Source: Wandonia haliotis
GTDB lineage: Bacteria; Bacteroidota; Bacteroidia; Flavobacteriales_D; Crocinitomicaceae
Assembly: GCF_039523435.1 (NCBI RefSeq)
Contig: NZ_BAAAFH010000003.1
Coordinates: 1,116,001-1,180,000 of the forward strand
Reading direction: 5' to 3'
Length of the DNA stretch: 64,000 bases
Of the stretch, positions 34,385 to 43,529 are shown one piece after another. Position 1 is the stretch's first letter, and every line of letters starts with the position of its first letter. Below the pieces are notes generated by a model, which was given only the letters and a program-made list of their open reading frames with translations, ran no database searches and was not told where the DNA came from. Position numbers and translations under genes: made by a program.

Positions 34385-36412
34385 TTGGATTTTAAAATTG
34401 AATCGGAGTTCAAACCGACGGGAGATCAGCCCGAAGCGATTAAACAACTGGTACACGGAATAAAAGAAGGGCAGTTTGCCCAGACGTTATTGGGAGTAAC
34501 AGGAAGTGGAAAAACATTTACGGTAGCCAATGTTATTCAGGAAATCAATCGTCCTACCTTGATTTTGTCGCATAACAAAACGCTGGCAGCTCAGTTATAC
34601 GGAGAGTTTAAGCAGTTTTTTCCGAATAATGCAGTAGAGTATTTTGTTTCTTACTACGACTACTATCAGCCGGAGGCTTATTTGCCTGTGACGGATACGT
34701 ATATAGAAAAAGATCTTGCTATCAATCAGGAAATTGAGAAGCTCAGACTTTCTGCTACATCAGCTTTGCTGTCAGGAAGAAAAGATGTCATTGTAGTTTC
34801 ATCCGTGTCCTGTATTTATGGTATCGGAAATCCGGATGCTTTTTCTGAGTCCATTATTGAAATAAAAAAGGGAGATCGGATTTCCCGGAATAAGTTTTTG
34901 TTACGTCTCGTGGAAAATTTGTATTCCCGGTCGAATGAAACCTTTGAAAGAGGAATGTTTAGGGTAAAGGGCGATATTGTAGATATCTTCCTCGCCTATG
35001 CCGATTATGCAATTCGTATTGAATTTTGGGGAGACGATGTAGATCGGATAGCTATGTTGGATCCGGAGGACAATACCGTATTTGAAACACTGGATGAAAT
35101 TAAAATATATCCGGCGAATATCTTCGTAACAAGTCCGGCGACGATCAATGTTGCATTGAAAGAGATTCAGGACGACATGACAGTTCAGGTGGAGTCGTTT
35201 AAACGGGAAAAGAAAGTACTGGAAGCAAAACGCTTGCAGGAACGGGTGGAGTACGACATGGAAATGATCCGGGAATTAGGATATTGCTCAGGTATTGAGA
35301 ATTATTCCCGTTATTTTGACCGTAGGGAACCGGGAACACGACCGTTCTGCTTGCTGGATTATTTTCCGGATGATTTTCTGATGGTAATTGATGAAAGTCA
35401 CGTAACGGTTCCCCAGATTCGAGCGATGTACGGAGGAGATCGGGCTCGAAAGATTAACCTGGTAGACTATGGATTTCGTTTGCAAAGTGCAATGGATAAT
35501 CGACCGTTGAAGTTTGAGGAATTTGAAACCCTTCTGCATCAGGTGGTGTACGTATCGGCTACCCCCGCCAATTATGAATTGGAACAGTCGGAAGGAGTTG
35601 TAGTTGAACAAATTATTCGTCCGACAGGACTTTTGGACCCTAGAATTGAAGTGCGCCCAAGTAAAAATCAGATTGACGATTTGATTGAAGAAATTCACTT
35701 GCGTATTGAGCGGGAGGAAAGAGTACTGGTAACGACATTGACCAAGCGAATGGCTGAGGAATTGCAGCGTTATCTGGATAAGATAGGGATTAAGTGTCGC
35801 TATATCCATTCGGAAGTGGATACATTGGAACGGGTTGAAATTCTTCGTCAGCTGCGTTTGGGTATTTTTGATGTACTGATCGGAGTAAACCTATTACGAG
35901 AAGGGTTGGACTTGCCTGAAGTTTCATTAGTGGCGATTATTGACGCAGACAAAGAAGGATTCTTACGTTCCGAAAGATCTTTGGTGCAGACGGTTGGACG
36001 TGCTGCAAGAAATGTAAACGGAATGGTGATTATGTATGCCGATACGATAACCGAATCCATGCAAAAAACAATTGATGAGACCAATCGAAGAAGAAGTATC
36101 CAGGAAGCCTATAACAAAGAGCATGGTTTGGTACCAACGCCATTGAAAAAGTCAAAAGATGCAATCATGAAGTCAACAGCTGTTGCTGACAGAGAGGAAG
36201 CGACCGAGAAGAAGTATGAAATTTCGGGAGAAATTGCTCTGGCTGCTGATCCTGTATTGAATTATATGAGTGAAAAAGACATTCGTACAGCAATAGAAGG
36301 GTTGAAGAAGCAAATGGAAAAAGCGGCGAAGGATCTTGATTTTATGGAAGCTGCCCGACTGCGTGATGAAATGTATGCCTATCAGGCAAGGTTGGATACT
36401 AGTGGAAAATAG
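34385..36412 (+). CDS. uvrB: Excinuclease ABC subunit B
   Basis: A 675-residue nucleotide-excision-repair helicase that verifies damage with UvrA and hands it to UvrC. Walker A is GVTGSGKTFT (about 38-47). The beta-hairpin region YYDYYQPEAYLP, the DESHVT box and SATPA motif are present, with LREGLDLPEVSL and QTVGRAARN in the helicase C half. A C-terminal UVR domain (KDLDFMEAARLRDEM) completes it. The start is TTG at 34385, giving MDFKIESEFKPTGDQPEAI as in UvrB N-termini; there is no suitable ATG. Confidence 0.98.
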   Translation: MDFKIESEFKPTGDQPEAIKQLVHGIKEGQFAQTLLGVTGSGKTFTVANVIQEINRPTLILSHNKTLAAQLYGEFKQFFPNNAVEYFVSYYDYYQPEAYLPVTDTYIEKDLAINQEIEKLRLSATSALLSGRKDVIVVSSVSCIYGIGNPDAFSESIIEIKKGDRISRNKFLLRLVENLYSRSNETFERGMFRVKGDIVDIFLAYADYAIRIEFWGDDVDRIAMLDPEDNTVFETLDEIKIYPANIFVTSPATINVALKEIQDDMTVQVESFKREKKVLEAKRLQERVEYDMEMIRELGYCSGIENYSRYFDRREPGTRPFCLLDYFPDDFLMVIDESHVTVPQIRAMYGGDRARKINLVDYGFRLQSAMDNRPLKFEEFETLLHQVVYVSATPANYELEQSEGVVVEQIIRPTGLLDPRIEVRPSKNQIDDLIEEIHLRIEREERVLVTTLTKRMAEELQRYLDKIGIKCRYIHSEVDTLERVEILRQLRLGIFDVLIGVNLLREGLDLPEVSLVAIIDADKEGFLRSERSLVQTVGRAARNVNGMVIMYADTITESMQKTIDETNRRRSIQEAYNKEHGLVPTPLKKSKDAIMKSTAVADREEATEKKYEISGEIALAADPVLNYMSEKDIRTAIEGLKKQMEKAAKDLDFMEAARLRDEMYAYQARLDTSGK

Positions 36413-36450
36413 GAGCCGGAGTTGTGTATACAAAACTGTCTTTTATCTCG

Positions 36451-36478
36451 CTGCAATGATTCGAAATCAATATATTTG
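36451..36478 (+). promoter_or_regulatory. Promoter of the PfkB-family kinase gene
   Basis: A perfect TATATTTG at 36471-36478 with CTG 17 bases upstream in the -33 position. Initiation near 36483 gives a leader of about 24 bases. Confidence 0.55.
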
Positions 36479-36506
36479 TAAGGAATTTGAATAACGAAGA
36501 AAAAAC

Positions 36507-37436
36507 ATGAGTTTATTGACTGTGGGCAGTGTTGCCTTTGACGCGATTGAAACCCCTTTTGGGAAAACAGATAAAATTGTTGGTGGAGCAGGAACGTATA
36601 TTGCGATTGCCGCTTCTTATTTTCAGGAAAATCAGAAAATTGTTTCAGTAGTTGGGGAAGATTTCCCGGAAACTACTCTTGATGATCTGCGGGAACGTGG
36701 TGTGGACCTGAAAGGTCTTCAGGTAAAAGCAGGAGAAAAAACATTTTTCTGGGCAGGAAGATACCACAATGACATGAACTCCAGAGATACATTGATTACA
36801 GAACTTAATGTACTGGAAAATTTTGACCCGGTTATTCCAGAGTCTTATCAGGGAGTAGAATACCTGATGTTGGGGAACTTAAGCCCTCAGGTACAGCGTT
36901 CGGTAATTGAACGATTGAATACCCGTCCGAAACTAATTGCAATGGACACGATGAATTTCTGGATGGATATTGCCATGGAAGAATTGGAGAAAACGTTGAA
37001 AATGGTGGATGTACTTATCATTAATGATGAAGAAGCACGTCAGCTTTCAAAAGAATATTCATTGGTGAAGGCAGCGAAAATTATTCGCGGTATGGGACCG
37101 AAAATTCTGATTATTAAAAAAGGAGAACACGGAGCATTATTGTTCTTTGAAGATAAAGTATTTTTTGCACCGGCATTACCATTAGAAGATGTTTTTGATC
37201 CTACCGGAGCGGGAGATACTTTTGCAGGAGGGTTTATGGGATATTTATCCAGTTCGGACGAAATTACATTCGATAACCTGAAAAGAGCAATCATTGTTGG
37301 TTCAGCAATGGCTTCTTTCTGCGTTGAAAAATTCGGAACAGAACGTCTGGAAACACTTACGGAACGCGAAATTGAAGACCGTGTTCAGAAGTTCGTTGAT
37401 TTGGTTAATTTTGATATGGTACAAACAGTAAGCTGA
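36507..37436 (+). CDS. PfkB-family sugar/nucleoside kinase
   Basis: A 309-residue ribokinase-family enzyme. The N-terminal glycine motif VGGAGTYIAIAASYF and the C-terminal signature DPTGAGDTFAGGFMGYL (with the catalytic aspartate in GAGD) are complete. The family phosphorylates sugars, nucleosides or related alcohols with ATP. Which substrate is used here cannot be read from the sequence; Bacteroidota homologues are usually just called sugar kinase. The DUF349 gene starts 22 bases downstream and may be cotranscribed. Confidence 0.9.
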   Translation: MSLLTVGSVAFDAIETPFGKTDKIVGGAGTYIAIAASYFQENQKIVSVVGEDFPETTLDDLRERGVDLKGLQVKAGEKTFFWAGRYHNDMNSRDTLITELNVLENFDPVIPESYQGVEYLMLGNLSPQVQRSVIERLNTRPKLIAMDTMNFWMDIAMEELEKTLKMVDVLIINDEEARQLSKEYSLVKAAKIIRGMGPKILIIKKGEHGALLFFEDKVFFAPALPLEDVFDPTGAGDTFAGGFMGYLSSSDEITFDNLKRAIIVGSAMASFCVEKFGTERLETLTEREIEDRVQKFVDLVNFDMVQTVS

Positions 37437-37458
37437 TAGATAGCTTAAACTCTGCAAT

Positions 37459-39162
37459 ATGGAAAAGAAAGAATTTATTGAAAAATTACGGGAGCTAACT
37501 TCCGGTGAGGATGCATTGGCGGTAAGTCAGGAAGTAAACGAGCTAAAAACCAAGTTTAACGACCTGATTCTTGAAGAAGAACGCCAGCACCAGGTAAAGC
37601 ACCTGGAAGAAAACGGAGCTGATGTTCCAATGGAACCGTATTTCGATAAGTTGAACGACGAATTCTTTGAAATATATGCGGCATACCGGGAGAAGCGAAA
37701 AAAGCAACTGGATGCTATTCGTGAAGAAGAAACGGAAAACCTGCGCCAGAAACGGACGTTAATTGATCGTTTGCGCTCACTGATTAGTGAAGAGGAAAAC
37801 ATTGGGGCCGCTTTTGCTGTACAGAAAGAAATCCAGGAGAAATGGAAAGCAATAGGGGATATTGCCCGTGAAAAACGTCAGGATATTCAGAATGAATACA
37901 GTCGTTTGATGGAAGAGTTCTTTTATAATATGAAAATTTATAAAGAACTCAAAGAGCATGACCTGAGACGAAACCAACAGTTGAAGCAGGAAATTATTGA
38001 TAAATTGAAAAGCCTGTCTGAGAACGAAGTGATCAAGGAAGTTGAAACGGAATTGAAAGCGCTTCAACATGATTGGGAAGAAATCGGACCTACATTTCAA
38101 TCAGAATGGGAAGCTATAAAAGAAGAGTACTGGGCAATTGTCAAGTCTCTTTACGAACGAATAAAAGAGTTCTATGATGAGAAACGCCAGGAAATGGCTA
38201 AAAACATAGAGCAGAAACAAGAGTTAGTCGAAAAGACAAAAGCTGTATTTGCAAAAACTGCCGAAGCTGATTCGCACAAAGTATGGGAAGATTTGACTGG
38301 AGAGCTACTTGCGATCCAGGAAGAATGGAAGACAATTGGTTTTGGACCAAGAAAAGAGAACGAGGAAATCTGGAAAGAATTCCGTGGAATTTGTGACCAG
38401 TTTTTTGCAAATAAAAAGGAGTTTTACAAAGGTCGTCAGTCCGGATTTGATGGAATTAAAGAGAAGAAAGAAGCACTGATAGAAAAAGTGAATGCCCTTA
38501 AAACCAGTACGGACTGGAAGGAAACGACACGTAAGATAGTAGCCATTCAGAAGGAGTGGAAACAAATCGGAGGAGCCGGTCCTCGTTACGAACAACGCCT
38601 TTGGAAAACATTTCGTGCTGCTTGTGACGAATTCTTCAATGCAAAACAGGCCTATTTTGATGAGTTAGATAAAGCAAATGAGGCAAACCTTTCTAAGAAA
38701 GAAGAGCTGATTAGACGAATTGAAGCGTATCAGCCGGGAGATGATAAAGAGGTTGTATTGAATGATTTGAAAGCGTTTGCTCAGGAGTTTAATGAAATAG
38801 GAAACGTTCCTTTCAAAGAGAAGGATCGGATTTACAAAGAATTCAAGACCGCTTTGGATAAGCATTATGCGGATATGAATCTGAAGGGAGCTGAGAAAGA
38901 AAAAGTACTGTTTAGTGCGAAGCTGGACACAATAGTTTCCAGCCCGGATGCAGAAAGACTTCTGAATGATGAGCGAAGAGCGATCATGCAACAAATTCAG
39001 AAAGCAGAACAGGAAATCCGACAATTGGAGAATAACCTTGGATTCTTTGCGAACTCAAAAGGAGCTGACGCGTTGAAGAAAGAGGTTGAAAAGAAAATAG
39101 CATCTGCAGAACAGAAAATAGAAGAATTACAGACGAAACTGGAGATGATTCCTAATGAATAA
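37459..39162 (+). CDS. DUF349 repeat coiled-coil protein
   Basis: A 567-residue, highly charged, helical protein with several DUF349 units. Each is marked by a tryptophan-lysine pattern such as EIQEKWKAIGDI, ALQHDWEEIGPT, AIQEEWKTIGFGPRKENEEI and AIQKEWKQIGGAGPRYEQRL. There is no signal peptide or membrane segment; the C-terminal 60 residues form a coiled coil. The function of DUF349 proteins is not settled; a ribosome or RNA link has been suggested for Gram-negative members. The stop overlaps the next gene by eight bases. Confidence 0.88.
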   Translation: MEKKEFIEKLRELTSGEDALAVSQEVNELKTKFNDLILEEERQHQVKHLEENGADVPMEPYFDKLNDEFFEIYAAYREKRKKQLDAIREEETENLRQKRTLIDRLRSLISEEENIGAAFAVQKEIQEKWKAIGDIAREKRQDIQNEYSRLMEEFFYNMKIYKELKEHDLRRNQQLKQEIIDKLKSLSENEVIKEVETELKALQHDWEEIGPTFQSEWEAIKEEYWAIVKSLYERIKEFYDEKRQEMAKNIEQKQELVEKTKAVFAKTAEADSHKVWEDLTGELLAIQEEWKTIGFGPRKENEEIWKEFRGICDQFFANKKEFYKGRQSGFDGIKEKKEALIEKVNALKTSTDWKETTRKIVAIQKEWKQIGGAGPRYEQRLWKTFRAACDEFFNAKQAYFDELDKANEANLSKKEELIRRIEAYQPGDDKEVVLNDLKAFAQEFNEIGNVPFKEKDRIYKEFKTALDKHYADMNLKGAEKEKVLFSAKLDTIVSSPDAERLLNDERRAIMQQIQKAEQEIRQLENNLGFFANSKGADALKKEVEKKIASAEQKIEELQTKLEMIPNE

Positions 39163-39826
39163 AGGCGTAAACATTCTGGTGATTTTTCTTATTATTCCTC
39201 TCTTTATTCTAGGGATAATTGCAGGTTTTGATCTGAATGCGATAGGAATCTTTGAAGGAGTAGAAACACCTTACCTGAAAGAAATTTATCTTGTTGCTGC
39301 GGGAATCATAGGAATTCTACTTGCAATCAGAGGTGTACAACGTTGGTTTGGTCTGCGCATTTTTAATCATCAGGAAAAATTTGTTTGGTCCGGATCGGTA
39401 TCACGAGAGCGATTAGGAAGAATACGTTTGTACCTTGTTCTTGAAAACAGCTATTTGTTGTTTGTGGGATTGTATTTCCTCTGGATCAGTGAATTTTCAG
39501 AAGTGTTAGGTTGGGTTTGCCTGGCAGGGTTTACTGAATCGATTGTGTTTTTGATCCTCAGAACCAATCGTAGATATATAAGAACCGGAGTAACTAAGCA
39601 GGCTCTGATAGTAGGGGGGAGAGAAGTTCGCTTTTATTATTTTTCGGGATTGCGAAAAGTGACCGTTTTACAGCAGAGTGTCTATTTGGAATATAAAGAC
39701 GAACTGACGCTTTCCTTTCCCATTAATGCGATAGATACAGCTGATCTGAATCAGTTTAAGAAACACTTTCTGGAAGAAATTGATGGAGACAGAGTGTTTG
39801 TCTCTGAAAAGTTCAAAGATTTGTAA
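39155..39826 (+). CDS. Hypothetical membrane protein
   Basis: A 223-residue protein with four predicted membrane segments (about 7-25, 44-60, 98-112 and 117-133), followed by a cytoplasmic beta-rich domain of about 80 residues ending in SEKFKDL. The C-terminal part, with GGREVRFYYFSGLRKVTVLQ, resembles PH-like domains attached to membrane helices, though I cannot name the family. Its start overlaps the DUF349 gene by eight bases and its stop overlaps the next ATG by one base, so it is embedded in an operon with two glycosyltransferase-like genes. Confidence 0.65.
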   Translation: MNKGVNILVIFLIIPLFILGIIAGFDLNAIGIFEGVETPYLKEIYLVAAGIIGILLAIRGVQRWFGLRIFNHQEKFVWSGSVSRERLGRIRLYLVLENSYLLFVGLYFLWISEFSEVLGWVCLAGFTESIVFLILRTNRRYIRTGVTKQALIVGGREVRFYYFSGLRKVTVLQQSVYLEYKDELTLSFPINAIDTADLNQFKKHFLEEIDGDRVFVSEKFKDL

Positions 39827-41511
39827 TGAACGCTACGCGCTGGTATGTTTCATTAGTGTTACTGCTGGTCACCTTCCTGTTTATCCAGAGAGATTTTGAT
39901 GATGCATATAATCGTCCCATAATAGGAGACGCTAAAGCGTATTATGCTTACTTACCTGCGTTGTTTATTTATCAGGATTTTACGTATTCATTTGTTGATG
40001 AGATAGAGGATACATACTATCTAAAGGATGGTTCTTTATCTAAAGACTTTAAAGTGCGACAGCCTAATGGTACGTATGTTAACAAAACTTTTCCGGGAGC
40101 AGCACTCTTTTATCTTCCGTTTTTTCTTGTAGCTATGGTATTGTCCTGGCTAACAGGCTTACCGGTAGACGGGTACTCAGTACTATTTCAATGGAGTATT
40201 GTTGCCGCACATTTGTTTTATTTTCTTGCTGCATTAGTCATACTGGATAAGTTTATGGCATTGCGGGGAATTGCCGCGAAAAACCGGATTGCATCACTAC
40301 TAATGGTTACCTTGACGACAAATGTGTTTTTTTACATGGTATACGACCATTCCGTTGTACATATTTTTGGTTTTTTCGGTTGTTCTTTATTACTTTTTCT
40401 TACTCAGAAAGGCAAAGAGCAAAATAGTTGGAAGTATGTAGGATATGTTGGTATAGTCATGGCTGTTATGCTATTGACCAGACCTACTAATGCCATGATG
40501 CTTTTTTTTGTTCCTCTTGTTTATCCCTTAAGAGAATTAGTGCCGGACTTAAAACGGGAATTCGGATGGAGAGAATTTCCGTTTCATTTATTCGCAGTAG
40601 CTGCAATTGTATTGTTCCTGGCTCCGTTACTTTGGAAAATTCAGACGGGAAACTGGATCGTTTATTCATATGGTGATGAAAAATTGAATTTGTTACAACC
40701 GAATCTGATGAACTTCTTGTTTTCCTATAAAAAAGGTTGGTTGCTTTGGTCTCCGGCACTCATTCTGATGCTCGTGGGAAGTCTTCTTTGGTTTATGAGG
40801 CGGTCCCGGGTTTCTGGGTTTCTGTTTACGGGTGTACTGTTTAGTATAACCTATGTCTTTTCATCCTGGTGGATCTGGACATATGGTATGGGGATGGGGC
40901 AGCGTACCATGATTGATTATTACCCTGTGCTTGTTTGGGGGATGGCAGGATTTTTGGCGCTGTTATCAAAAAAGGCTAAAATTGGTGTGTTTGCCATGAT
41001 GGCTTTTTTAGCGGTTATAAATATGGTGCAGGCCTTTCAGATTCATCGCTTTATTCTGGTTGGAGGAGAGACAACAAAAGAAACATATTGGGAGCATTTT
41101 TTGCAACTAAAAACGGATCCTCCAAAAACGATAATACCTCCTGACTGGTCTTTCGTAGAAGAGTTTTGGGAGAAAGAAAGAGTACTGCTAAATGATGAAA
41201 ACCATTTTTCCAAAAGTATTGAGCTTAATTCTTTACCGGAAAATCCGGCTTTTGAAGTACAGGTAAACCTTGGCGGACAGAATCGAAAAAGTAGTGCGAT
41301 GATTGTTATGTCAGATCAAAACGGAGGATGGTATCACGCTGAATATCCGGCGAACTTTATTTATAAAACGCCAAGAGCTGTTTCTTACCTGTTTATACCG
41401 GATAAAAAGCTAAAGTTACCTGTGAAGTGCTATATTTGGAATGGAGATACTTCAGATGAAGTACTGGTTGAAGAACTAAAAGTAAGCGTTTACTCGATGA
41501 GTGCCAAATGA
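39826..41511 (+). CDS. Polytopic membrane protein, GT-C glycosyltransferase-like
   Basis: A 561-residue protein with about ten membrane segments and a C-terminal soluble domain of roughly 120 residues. The first periplasmic loop contains IGDAKAYYAYLPALF, with acidic residues close to the membrane as in GT-C enzymes (ArnT/PMT-like families) that take sugars from polyprenyl phosphate. A conserved-looking LLTRPTNAMML is also typical. Catalytic residues cannot be confirmed. Its stop overlaps by four bases with a DPM-type GT2 gene, which could make the lipid-linked sugar donor. Confidence 0.7.
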   Translation: MNATRWYVSLVLLLVTFLFIQRDFDDAYNRPIIGDAKAYYAYLPALFIYQDFTYSFVDEIEDTYYLKDGSLSKDFKVRQPNGTYVNKTFPGAALFYLPFFLVAMVLSWLTGLPVDGYSVLFQWSIVAAHLFYFLAALVILDKFMALRGIAAKNRIASLLMVTLTTNVFFYMVYDHSVVHIFGFFGCSLLLFLTQKGKEQNSWKYVGYVGIVMAVMLLTRPTNAMMLFFVPLVYPLRELVPDLKREFGWREFPFHLFAVAAIVLFLAPLLWKIQTGNWIVYSYGDEKLNLLQPNLMNFLFSYKKGWLLWSPALILMLVGSLLWFMRRSRVSGFLFTGVLFSITYVFSSWWIWTYGMGMGQRTMIDYYPVLVWGMAGFLALLSKKAKIGVFAMMAFLAVINMVQAFQIHRFILVGGETTKETYWEHFLQLKTDPPKTIIPPDWSFVEEFWEKERVLLNDENHFSKSIELNSLPENPAFEVQVNLGGQNRKSSAMIVMSDQNGGWYHAEYPANFIYKTPRAVSYLFIPDKKLKLPVKCYIWNGDTSDEVLVEELKVSVYSMSAK

Positions 41512-42242
41512 AAAAACTTAGCATAATTATACCCGTTTTTAATGAAGAGAACACAATTTTTGAAGTGTTAAAAATAGTTCAGGAGTTAACGCTTATCAAT
41601 GAAGTTGAAAAGGAGATTGTAGTCGTAAATGATTGTTCTACAGATGGCAGTAAGTCAGAAATTGAACGTTTTCAGAGAGAGTATTCCAATCTTGTTTTTG
41701 TTGACCAGTTGCTAAATGAAGGTAAAGGGGGAGCGATCCATAATGGTGTCAGGTATGCGACGGGAGATTATGTCATTATTCAGGATGCTGATCTGGAGTT
41801 AAATCCGGAAGAGATAAACAGACTGATAGAGCCTGTTATTAAAGGAAATGCAGATGTTGTTTACGGTTCCCGGTTTTTGAAGAGTAGTAAAATAGAGGGA
41901 CAGGGATATTTGAGTAAATTGGCAAATTCATTCCTTACAACATTATCCAATCTCGTTTTCAGGATTGAGATAACAGATATGGAAACTTGCTATAAGTTGA
42001 TTCCGACTTCTGTTTTTAAAACATTGATTTTGCAAGAGAAAAGATTTGGGTTTGAACCGGAAGTAACAGCAAAGTTGGCAAAGATTAGAGGATTAAAGTG
42101 GAAGGAAGTTCCGATTTCCTATTTTCCGAGAAATACAGTTCAGGGAAAGAAAATTGGTTGGAAAGACGGTGTAAGGGCAGCGCACTGTATTATAAAGTAT
42201 GGATGGCTAACGCCTAAAAAGAGGAGTGTCAAACAAGGGTAA
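41508..42242 (+). CDS. GT2 glycosyltransferase, dolichyl-phosphate-sugar synthase-like
   Basis: A 244-residue family 2 glycosyltransferase without membrane anchor. The GT-A motifs are clear: SIIIPVFNEENTIFEVL at 5-21, VVNDCSTDGS (about 39-48), and the metal-binding QDADLELNPEE (about 91-101). The small size and the segment ITDMETCYKLIP match the DPM1-like group, which transfers a sugar or glycerol unit onto polyprenyl phosphate. The sugar is not predictable. It ends the operon that starts with the DUF349 protein. Confidence 0.85.
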   Translation: MKKLSIIIPVFNEENTIFEVLKIVQELTLINEVEKEIVVVNDCSTDGSKSEIERFQREYSNLVFVDQLLNEGKGGAIHNGVRYATGDYVIIQDADLELNPEEINRLIEPVIKGNADVVYGSRFLKSSKIEGQGYLSKLANSFLTTLSNLVFRIEITDMETCYKLIPTSVFKTLILQEKRFGFEPEVTAKLAKIRGLKWKEVPISYFPRNTVQGKKIGWKDGVRAAHCIIKYGWLTPKKRSVKQG

Positions 42243-42272
42243 ATCACTTTGAGTGGTATAGAGGATTGATAG

Positions 42273-42301
42273 TTGATAATCAGATAGGTTTTGTATATTT
42301 A
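42273..42301 (+). promoter_or_regulatory. Candidate promoter of the exonuclease gene
   Basis: TTG at 42273-42275, an 18-base spacer and TATATTTA at 42294-42301 (one mismatch to TAnnTTTG). Initiation near 42306 leaves about 31 bases before the start codon. Confidence 0.55.
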
Positions 42302-42336
42302 TAGTTAAAACCTGTTCACCTGCAAAAATAGAACAC

Positions 42337-43065
42337 ATGATGTTGGAGAAAATTAACCTTGAAAAAGTTTTATTTCTGGATATAGAAACCGTTCCGGAAG
42401 TATACCGGTTTGAAGACCTGGATCCAGTAACTGCAGAATTATATAATCAAAAGACAAGGTTCCTTCAAAAGGATGAGCAGACGGCTGCTGATGTATACGA
42501 GAGAGCAGGAATCTATGCTGAGTTTGGTAAAATAGTTTGTATTTCCTGTGGTTTTGTCCATGAGACAAGAACAGGGAAATCAATCCGGATGAAGTCGTTT
42601 TATGGTGATGATGAAGAAAAATTATTAGTGGATTTTAAACGACTTTTGGATGATAATTTTAACTCTCCTTATCATGTACTCTGTGGACACAATGCAAAAG
42701 AGTTTGATTTTCCTTTTATAGCCAGAAGAATGCTTATTAATGGCATTAGTTTGCCAAACGCTCTCGATATTGCCGGGAAAAAGCCCTGGGAGATAGCACA
42801 TTTGGATACAATGGATTTATGGAAGTTTGGAGATTACAAGCACTATACTTCATTGAGTTTGTTATGCCATATATTCAAAATTCCGACTCCCAAGGATGAC
42901 ATTTCAGGAGCTGATGTTGCCCGTGTGTATTTCGAAGAGAATGATGTAGAGCGGATCAAAGTCTATTGTGAAAAAGATGTTGTCGCATTAATTCAGTTAT
43001 TTTTGCGTTTTCGCGGAAATGATTTGATAGATGAAGCAGATATTGTTTTTACTTCTAATAGTTAA
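42337..43065 (+). CDS. Predicted 3'-5' exonuclease, PolB-exo-like
   Basis: A 242-residue stand-alone DnaQ-like exonuclease resembling the proofreading domain of family B polymerases. ExoI is LFLDIETVPE (about 12-21), ExoII lies in VLCGHNAKEFDFPFIARRML (about 112-131), and ExoIII is in YCEKDVVALIQLFLRF near the end. The four acidic metal ligands are in place. The biological role of these stand-alone enzymes in Bacteroidota is not known; repair is plausible. Two adjacent ATG codons (42337 and 42340) could start it. Its end overlaps the next gene by 35 bases in another frame. Confidence 0.85.
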   Translation: MMLEKINLEKVLFLDIETVPEVYRFEDLDPVTAELYNQKTRFLQKDEQTAADVYERAGIYAEFGKIVCISCGFVHETRTGKSIRMKSFYGDDEEKLLVDFKRLLDDNFNSPYHVLCGHNAKEFDFPFIARRMLINGISLPNALDIAGKKPWEIAHLDTMDLWKFGDYKHYTSLSLLCHIFKIPTPKDDISGADVARVYFEENDVERIKVYCEKDVVALIQLFLRFRGNDLIDEADIVFTSNS

Positions 43066-43420
43066 TGTTGCCTGTTCGGAACAGCTTGTAGAAGATAGAG
43101 GTCGTAAAGAAAAAGAAATTCCCTCTCTGGAAGAAACACTGACCCTATGGATTCATGGTCAGTTGAATGAAACTGAACTGGTCCTTCAACTGCCGGAAAC
43201 TATTTTACTACAAACAAAATCAAATCAACCTGTTTTCAGCGTAAGTAAAGTTGATTTTGACCGTATTTATTTCTGGGCAAACGATTATTTTGAATGTAAA
43301 AAAGTTAATAATTACTCGGTTTGCAGACAAACGAATGATACATCGGAGTATACTGAATTCAGTAGGGTGGAGTTTATCCTGCACCCCTGGGATGAAAGAG
43401 AAATCATTTTTGTTCGGTAA
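43031..43420 (+). CDS. Putative lipoprotein, hypothetical
   Basis: A 129-residue protein with an N-terminal hydrophobic leader ending in a cysteine (LLLIVNVACSEQ, C15), which may be a lipobox, though the -3 residue is asparagine instead of the usual leucine. The remaining sequence has two further cysteines (CKKVNNYSVC) and is predicted beta-rich. I do not recognise the family. The start lies inside the exonuclease gene (35-base overlap), so the gene is real only if that overlap is used; the signal-like N-terminus supports it. Confidence 0.55.
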   Translation: MKQILFLLLIVNVACSEQLVEDRGRKEKEIPSLEETLTLWIHGQLNETELVLQLPETILLQTKSNQPVFSVSKVDFDRIYFWANDYFECKKVNNYSVCRQTNDTSEYTEFSRVEFILHPWDEREIIFVR

Positions 43421-43495
43421 GCAGTTCTCTATAGGGTTCATTATTGACAAGGGGAAACTTTGCAGGAGGGGGAAGGAGTTACAATGAATTTGTAT

Positions 43496-43503
43496 TATAT
43501 TTG
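43496..43503 (+). promoter_or_regulatory. -7 element of the pdhA promoter
   Basis: A perfect TATATTTG. No TTG is found 17-23 bases upstream, but the position (about 27 bases before the ATG) is right for the pdhA-pdhC transcript. Confidence 0.5.
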
Positions 43504-43529
43504 TCCGTTAGTCTAAAAACAGAAAGAGA

